From assembly GCF_029962485.1 (NCBI RefSeq), contig NZ_CP073638.1, forward strand, positions 186,001 to 250,000: a DNA stretch of 64,000 nucleotides. The letters are read 5' to 3'. Position numbers and translations under genes: made by a program. Below, piece by piece: positions 59,657 through 64,000 of the stretch. The notes under the pieces are model-generated. The model saw nothing but the letters and a program-made list of their open reading frames with translations. It was not told the DNA's origin and searched no databases. The first letter of the stretch is position 1; the number at the start of each line of letters is the position of its first letter. Origin of the DNA: Burkholderia cepacia (GTDB taxonomy: Bacteria; Pseudomonadota; Gammaproteobacteria; Burkholderiales; Burkholderiaceae).

Positions 59657-60832
59657 ATGACAGTGGAACAGTTCGAGGAAACCCGGCCGGCGGGTGACAG
59701 CGGTGTGCCGACGGACGACGCATCGGCGCGGCAGGCGGAAGCGCTTTCGCCGGTCATCAACCTGCGCGACACCGGGCGCTTCCTGCAGGTGCTCGAGGCG
59801 CTCAAGTGCTCGCTGGCCGTGAGCCGCCGCCCGTCCGGCGTGGCCGTGATCGGCGTGGACGACGGCGTGCCCACGCTGTCCGCGTGCCTGTTGCCGCGCT
59901 CGATGGGGATGGCTGTGTCGGGCAACCGGCTCGCGGTCGCGACGATGCACGAGCTGATGGTGTTCGCCAACGTGTCGACGCTCGCGCCGCACTATCCGGC
60001 CCGGCCGGATCACTACGACGCGATGTTCGTGCCGCGCATGTCCTACTACACCGGCGATCTCGACCTGCACGACATGGCGTTCGACAAGCACGTGCTGCTC
60101 GCGGTCAACACGCGCTATTCGTGCATCAGCGTCATCGACGGCTATTTCAATTTCACGCCGATCTGGCAGCCGCCGTTCGTGACGGAGACCGCGCCGGATG
60201 ATCGCTGCCACCTGAACGGCATGGCGTTCGCCGACGGCAAGGTGCGGTTCGCGACAGCGCTCGGCATGAGCAACGAGCCGTTCGGCTGGCGGAGCGGGAT
60301 GGCCAGCAACGGCATCGTGATGGAGGTGCCGTCCGGCCGGATCGTCGTGTCGGGGCTGTCGATGCCGCATTCGCCGCGCGTGATCGGCGGGCGCTTGCAT
60401 GTGCTCGAAGGCGGCCGCGGCCACGTGCTGCAGATCGATCCGCAATCTGGCGCGCGGCGCGTGCTCGCGAAGCTGCCGGGCTTTACCCACGGCCTCGCCG
60501 AGTACGGTGGCGTGCTGTTCGTCGGGCTGTCGAAGCTGCGCGACAAACGCGGTCCGCAGGGGTTGCCGATCGAAAGCGAATCGGATGTGCTGGTTGCGGG
60601 GGTGGCCGCGCTCGACGCGAACACCGGCGACGTGCTCGGCATCCTGCAGTTCTTCAACGGCGTCGACGAGATCTTCGACGTGCAGGTGATCCCGAACGTG
60701 CGGCGTGCCGAAATCCTGAGCCCGCATCAATGGGCAGAGACGCCTTCGATCGTGACGATGCAGGGCGGCTTCTGGCAGACGCGTCCGCGTGAGGACGACG
60801 AACCGGCCAAGGCGGGGGAGCGCGCGCGATGA
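59657..60832 (+). CDS. TIGR03032/DUF4915-type protein
   Basis: This 391-residue soluble protein has a repeating beta-propeller-like pattern (GMAVSGNRLAVATMHELMVF, HDMAFDKHVLLAVNTRYSCI, HLNGMAFADGKVRFATALGM, MPHSPRVIGGRLHVLEGGRG), consistent with the TIGR03032 family. This family is often found near TPR proteins, and its role is unknown. The ATG at 59657 starts just before the conserved part; the ribosome binding site is weak. It overlaps the APS kinase gene by ATGA, so they share translation. Confidence 0.78.
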   Translation: MTVEQFEETRPAGDSGVPTDDASARQAEALSPVINLRDTGRFLQVLEALKCSLAVSRRPSGVAVIGVDDGVPTLSACLLPRSMGMAVSGNRLAVATMHELMVFANVSTLAPHYPARPDHYDAMFVPRMSYYTGDLDLHDMAFDKHVLLAVNTRYSCISVIDGYFNFTPIWQPPFVTETAPDDRCHLNGMAFADGKVRFATALGMSNEPFGWRSGMASNGIVMEVPSGRIVVSGLSMPHSPRVIGGRLHVLEGGRGHVLQIDPQSGARRVLAKLPGFTHGLAEYGGVLFVGLSKLRDKRGPQGLPIESESDVLVAGVAALDANTGDVLGILQFFNGVDEIFDVQVIPNVRRAEILSPHQWAETPSIVTMQGGFWQTRPREDDEPAKAGERAR

Positions 60833-61476
60833 AGATCGATCGTTGCGGGTTTCCGAACGTCGTTTCGTCCTTATCGGTAGACGTGGCTCGCGCAGCGCGA
60901 AGTGCGTCGCCGCAGCGGGCCGGCGGGGTGTTGTGGCTCACGGGGTTGTCGGGCGCGGGCAAGACGACGCTGGCCGACGCGGTGGCGGAGCGACTGCGCG
61001 ACCGGCGCGTGCATCCGGTGGTGCTCGACGGCGACCGGTTGCGGACGGGGCTGAATCGGGATCTCGGTTTTACGGTGCAGGATCGCTTCGAGAACGTGCG
61101 ACGCATCGCCGAAGTCGCGGCGCTGACGAGCGAATCCGGTGCGCTGGCGATCGTCGCGGTCATTTCGCCGCTCGCGGCGATGCGCGATGCGGCGAGAGCG
61201 ATCGTGGGGCCGGCATTCCGCGAAGTGTATGTGAGCACGCCGCTGGCCTGCTGCGAGGCGCGCGATCCGAAAGGGCTGTATGCGAAGGCGCGGCGCGGTG
61301 CGCTGCCGGAATTCACGGGCGTTTCGGCGCCGTACGAACCGCCGGTGGAAGCCGATCTCACGATCGATACCGGCCGCGAATCACTCGGGGCGTGCGTCGA
61401 TACGCTGTTGCAATTCGCAACGATGCAGTTCGGTTTTCAAGCCGATGTGCAGGCGGCAATGACGCGCCGCGGCTGA
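60829..61476 (+). CDS. cysC: Adenylylsulfate (APS) kinase
   Basis: The 215-residue kinase phosphorylates APS to PAPS, the universal sulfate donor. It has the P-loop GLSGAGKTTLA, the APS-binding DGDRLRTGLNRDLGF, FENVRRIAEVA, and the lid CEARDPKGLYAKARRGALPE followed by FTGVSAPYEPP. No ATP sulfurylase, PAPS reductase or sulfotransferase is in the window, so it is probably not for cysteine synthesis. Being locked between the propeller gene and tpsB, it may supply PAPS for sulfation of a surface molecule (inference). Confidence 0.93.
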   Translation: MKIDRCGFPNVVSSLSVDVARAARSASPQRAGGVLWLTGLSGAGKTTLADAVAERLRDRRVHPVVLDGDRLRTGLNRDLGFTVQDRFENVRRIAEVAALTSESGALAIVAVISPLAAMRDAARAIVGPAFREVYVSTPLACCEARDPKGLYAKARRGALPEFTGVSAPYEPPVEADLTIDTGRESLGACVDTLLQFATMQFGFQADVQAAMTRRG

Positions 61477-61626
61477 GTCTGGATCGACGGCATAAAAAGC
61501 ATTGTGCAGTTCATGATAAGGATGACGAATCAATCGTCATAAAAGTGAAACAGGCAACTGATAGCGGAGCGGGCGGCTGATGCAGTGCGCAACGCTTCGA
61601 TCCGGAACAACAAAGGGGAATGGCGC

Positions 61627-63279
61627 ATGCCGCCGAGAGTAGACCGCAAGTCACGCGAACGATGGCGGCTGAATTGCCGATGCCTGGCTGGCGCCGTGCT
61701 GGCCGGAGGGTTGAGCGTCGCGCCGGGCATTCATGCGCAGGAGGCCGCGCCGGCCGCGAAGGCGGCACCGGCCGCACCGCAGTCGTTCGACGTGAATGCC
61801 TTCGTGGTGCGCGGCAACACGACGTTGCCGGCACTCGAGATCGAGAAGGCCGTGTATCCGTTCGAAGGGCCCGGCCGCACGCTCGCCGACGTGAACGCGG
61901 CGCGCGATGCGTTGCAGAAAGCGTACCAGGATCGCGGCTATCAGTCGGTCGTTGTCGAGCTGCCGCAGCAGCAGGTGAAGAACGGCGTGATCCTGCTGAT
62001 GGTGACCGAGGCGAAGGTCGGGCGCCTGCGCGTGGACGGCGCGAAATACAACTCGCCGCAGAACATCCGCGATGCGGTGCCGGCGCTCGCCGAAGGCCAG
62101 GTGCCCGATTTCAACCAGGCGCAACAGCAGCTCACCGACCTGAACCGCTCGGCCGACCGGCAGGTGATTCCGGTGCTGAAACCGGGCGCGCTGCCGCAGA
62201 CGGTCGACGTCGACCTGAAGGTCGACGATCACAGCCCGCTGCACGGCTCGCTCGAACTGAACAACGACAACAGCCCCGGCACGTCGACGCTGCGCACGAC
62301 CGCGAGCCTCAGCTATTCGAATCTCTGGCAACTCGGCCACGTGATTTCCGGCACCTACGTGATCGCGCCGCAGCATCCGAACGATGCGCGCGTCTACGCG
62401 TTCTCGTATCTCGCGCCGATCAAGGATTCGCGCTGGAGCTTCCTCGCGACGGTCGTGCATTCGGACAGCAACGTCGCGTCGGTCGGCAACACCAACGTGC
62501 TCGGCAAGGGCACCACGTACGGCTTCACCGCGATCTATTCGCTGCCGGCATCGGAGACCTACGCGCATTCGGTCAGCATCGAGATCGACCGCAAGCATTA
62601 CGACGAAGACGTGTCGCTGCCGGGCCAGGGCGGCTCGACGGCGCCGCTCACCTACGTGCCGGTCACGCTGTCGTACAACGGCCAGTTGAGCCTGAAGAAT
62701 TCGCAGACCTCGTTCTCCGCGTCGTTGACGACGAACATCCGCGGCCTCGGCAGCGACTGGGGCGCATGGGACAACAAGCGCTACAACGCGACGCCCGATT
62801 TCGTGTACGGCAAGTTCGACGTGAACCACACGCAGCGCTTCGCGAACGACATGCAGGCCAATGCGCACGTGAACGCGCAGATCTCGAACTCGCCGCTCGT
62901 GTCGAGCGAGCAGTTCGCCGCGGGCGGGATGAACAGCGTGCGCGGCTACATGCAGGCCGAGAACACGGCCGACAGCGGCGTGATCGCATCGCTCGAGCTG
63001 CGCAGCCCGTCGCTCGCGAAGTGGCTGGGCGGTGCGGTCGGCAGCCGCCTGAACGAATGGCGCTTCCACGCATTTTTCGACGCGGCGCACCTGTGGCTGT
63101 TGAGCCCGCTGCCGGAGCAGACGTCGCGCTTCAACCTGATGAGCGTCGGCGTCGGCACGCGGTTGCAGATCATGAAATACGCGAGCGCGGATTTCGAGGC
63201 CGGCTGGCCGTTGAAGGCGGGGGTCTATACGCGGCAATACAGCCCACGGTTCGATTTCTACGTGAGGCTGGGGTTCTGA
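61627..63279 (+). CDS. Two-partner-secretion outer-membrane transporter (TpsB/FhaC type, PdtB-like)
   Basis: The 550-residue precursor has a signal peptide (CLAGAVLAGGLSVAPGIHAQ), an Ala/Pro linker, two POTRA domains at ~55-205 (FVVRGNTTLPALEIEKAVYP is the first strand) and a 16-strand barrel. The barrel carries the diagnostic motif GGMNSVRGY in the strand/loop-6 region, and the protein ends in Phe. It should export the giant exoprotein encoded 15 kb upstream. AAGGGGAA precedes the ATG at 61627. It lies 150 bp after cysC on the same strand. Confidence 0.94.
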   Translation: MPPRVDRKSRERWRLNCRCLAGAVLAGGLSVAPGIHAQEAAPAAKAAPAAPQSFDVNAFVVRGNTTLPALEIEKAVYPFEGPGRTLADVNAARDALQKAYQDRGYQSVVVELPQQQVKNGVILLMVTEAKVGRLRVDGAKYNSPQNIRDAVPALAEGQVPDFNQAQQQLTDLNRSADRQVIPVLKPGALPQTVDVDLKVDDHSPLHGSLELNNDNSPGTSTLRTTASLSYSNLWQLGHVISGTYVIAPQHPNDARVYAFSYLAPIKDSRWSFLATVVHSDSNVASVGNTNVLGKGTTYGFTAIYSLPASETYAHSVSIEIDRKHYDEDVSLPGQGGSTAPLTYVPVTLSYNGQLSLKNSQTSFSASLTTNIRGLGSDWGAWDNKRYNATPDFVYGKFDVNHTQRFANDMQANAHVNAQISNSPLVSSEQFAAGGMNSVRGYMQAENTADSGVIASLELRSPSLAKWLGGAVGSRLNEWRFHAFFDAAHLWLLSPLPEQTSRFNLMSVGVGTRLQIMKYASADFEAGWPLKAGVYTRQYSPRFDFYVRLGF

Positions 63280-63346
63280 CGGATTTTTTTTGATCGTGGC
63301 GGGGCGATGCGACGAGCGCGGCGCCCGCACATTCGGGGAGTGGATC

Positions 63347-64000
63347 GTGAAGCGAGTCTTGTTTTTCCTGTTGGCGGTGATGCTTGGCGTGCTGCCCGGC
63401 ATCGCGAACGCATGGTGGCAGAACGACTGGTCGTACCGGAAGGCGATCACGATCGACGCGAGCCCGAAAGGCGCGAACCTCGCGGAGTCGGCCGGCCGCG
63501 TGCCGCTGCTGATCCGCCTGCATTCGGGCAACTTCCAGTTCGACGGGCTGGCCGACAACGGCGCGGACATCCGATTCGTCGCCGCCGACGACAAGACGCC
63601 GCTGAATTTCCACGTCGAGCAATACGATCCCGTGCTCGGCGTCGCCCTGATCTGGGTCGACGTGCCGAAGATGCCGGCCGGCGCCGCGGAGTCGATCTGG
63701 ATGTACTACGGCAACAAGAAGGCGCCGGACGGCGGCCGGCCGGCCGAAACGTTCGATGCCGACTACACGCTCGTCTACCACTTCAACGGCGCGGCCGGCG
63801 CACCGCCGAAGGATGCGACCGCGTACGGCAACAACGCGCAGAACGCGTCGTTCCGCACGGTCGAGGACGGCATCGTCGGCAAGGGCGCGCGGTTCGACGG
63901 CACGGGCTCGCTGACGTTGCCGGCAAGCGCATCGTTGAATGTGCCGGCCGGCGGCAGCTTCACGTTCAGCGCATGGGTGAAGCCGTCGGCGCTGGCGGCG
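63347..64000 (+). CDS. DUF2341/LamG-domain exported protein (partial)
   Basis: The gene starts with GTG at 63347 behind GGGGAG and runs off the right edge (218 codons visible). A signal peptide (VLFFLLAVMLGVLPGIANA) is followed by a DUF2341 domain (WWQNDWSYRKAITIDASPKG, VPLLIRLHSGNFQF, IWVDVPKMPAGAAESIWMYY). The start of a concanavalin/LamG domain follows (FNGAAGAPPKDATAYGNNAQ, GSFTFSAWVKP). Such proteins usually precede exbB/tolQ and exbD genes; those would lie just outside the window. It is probably a surface or periplasmic partner of the exoprotein system. Confidence 0.85.
   Translation, partial: MKRVLFFLLAVMLGVLPGIANAWWQNDWSYRKAITIDASPKGANLAESAGRVPLLIRLHSGNFQFDGLADNGADIRFVAADDKTPLNFHVEQYDPVLGVALIWVDVPKMPAGAAESIWMYYGNKKAPDGGRPAETFDADYTLVYHFNGAAGAPPKDATAYGNNAQNASFRTVEDGIVGKGARFDGTGSLTLPASASLNVPAGGSFTFSAWVKPSALAA

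Noticed and set aside
61522..61540. Small inverted repeat ATGACGA-N5-TCGTCAT before tpsB as an operator
   Set aside because: The arms are only 7 bp and no related copy was found near other genes of the island; too weak to call.
63284..63291. Run of eight T residues after tpsB as a terminator
   Set aside because: No stem precedes it, so it is not a convincing intrinsic terminator; the DUF2341 gene follows closely and may be co-transcribed.
1..64000. CRISPR arrays, tRNA or rRNA genes, prophage genes
   Set aside because: No regularly spaced direct repeats, no cloverleaf-like segments and no phage structural or integrase genes were recognised on either strand.

Overview
The window reads as a secondary replicon of a Burkholderia cepacia complex organism. 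The G+C is high by eye. The cepR-rsaM-cepI quorum-sensing locus is almost identical, as I remember it, to that on chromosome 2 of B. cenocepacia. A Burkholderia-type porin, a DUF4148 protein and an Rnk protein are also present. Species is not determined.

Left part (1-25 kb): ordinary metabolic and regulatory genes. These are an MFS transporter tail, an isochorismatase-type hydrolase, a YtcJ-type amidohydrolase, LuxR and HxlR regulators, a secreted SnoaL-like protein, a YXWGXW-repeat protein, a major porin with a long leader, Rnk, DUF4148 and CBS proteins, RibA, a GNAT and a VOC protein. Next come the quorum-sensing block (cepI with a clear cep box, rsaM, divergent cepR, plus a 255-residue gene behind cepI), an MgtC-type protein, and a four-gene efflux operon (YtcA-like lipoprotein, HlyD adaptor, FUSC pump, outer-membrane channel) with a LysR gene. 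A metallophosphoesterase, a RutE-type nitroreductase and an AlkB-like dioxygenase follow.

Right part (25-64 kb): one large accessory island for surface secretion. In order it holds GspI and GspJ pseudopilins; three tandem TPR-glycosyltransferases; a 4,240-residue filamentous-haemagglutinin exoprotein (TpsA); a PstS/DING-like secreted protein on the other strand; GspF, a GspC-like protein, GspG and GspH; a three-gene cell-surface-signalling set (STN+TonB-C protein, ECF sigma factor, FecR anti-sigma); an orphan anti-sigma N-terminal domain; an unknown gene divergent from a degenerate-transposase/Phd fusion; GspK with a membrane protein; a TIGR03032-type protein; APS kinase; the FhaC-type transporter (TpsB); and the start of a DUF2341/LamG protein.

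This gene set mirrors the P. aeruginosa PUMA3 (VreA-VreI-VreR) / Hxc type II secretion / LapA / PdtA-PhdA-PdtB region as I remember it. Here it is rearranged and expanded with glycosyltransferases and an APS kinase. A 13-bp element close to AATGGTCCGTAAC recurs in the intergenic regions of the island. It lies 113-127 bp before three successive transcription units, so the island probably forms one regulon. GspD, GspE, GspL and GspM are not in the window.
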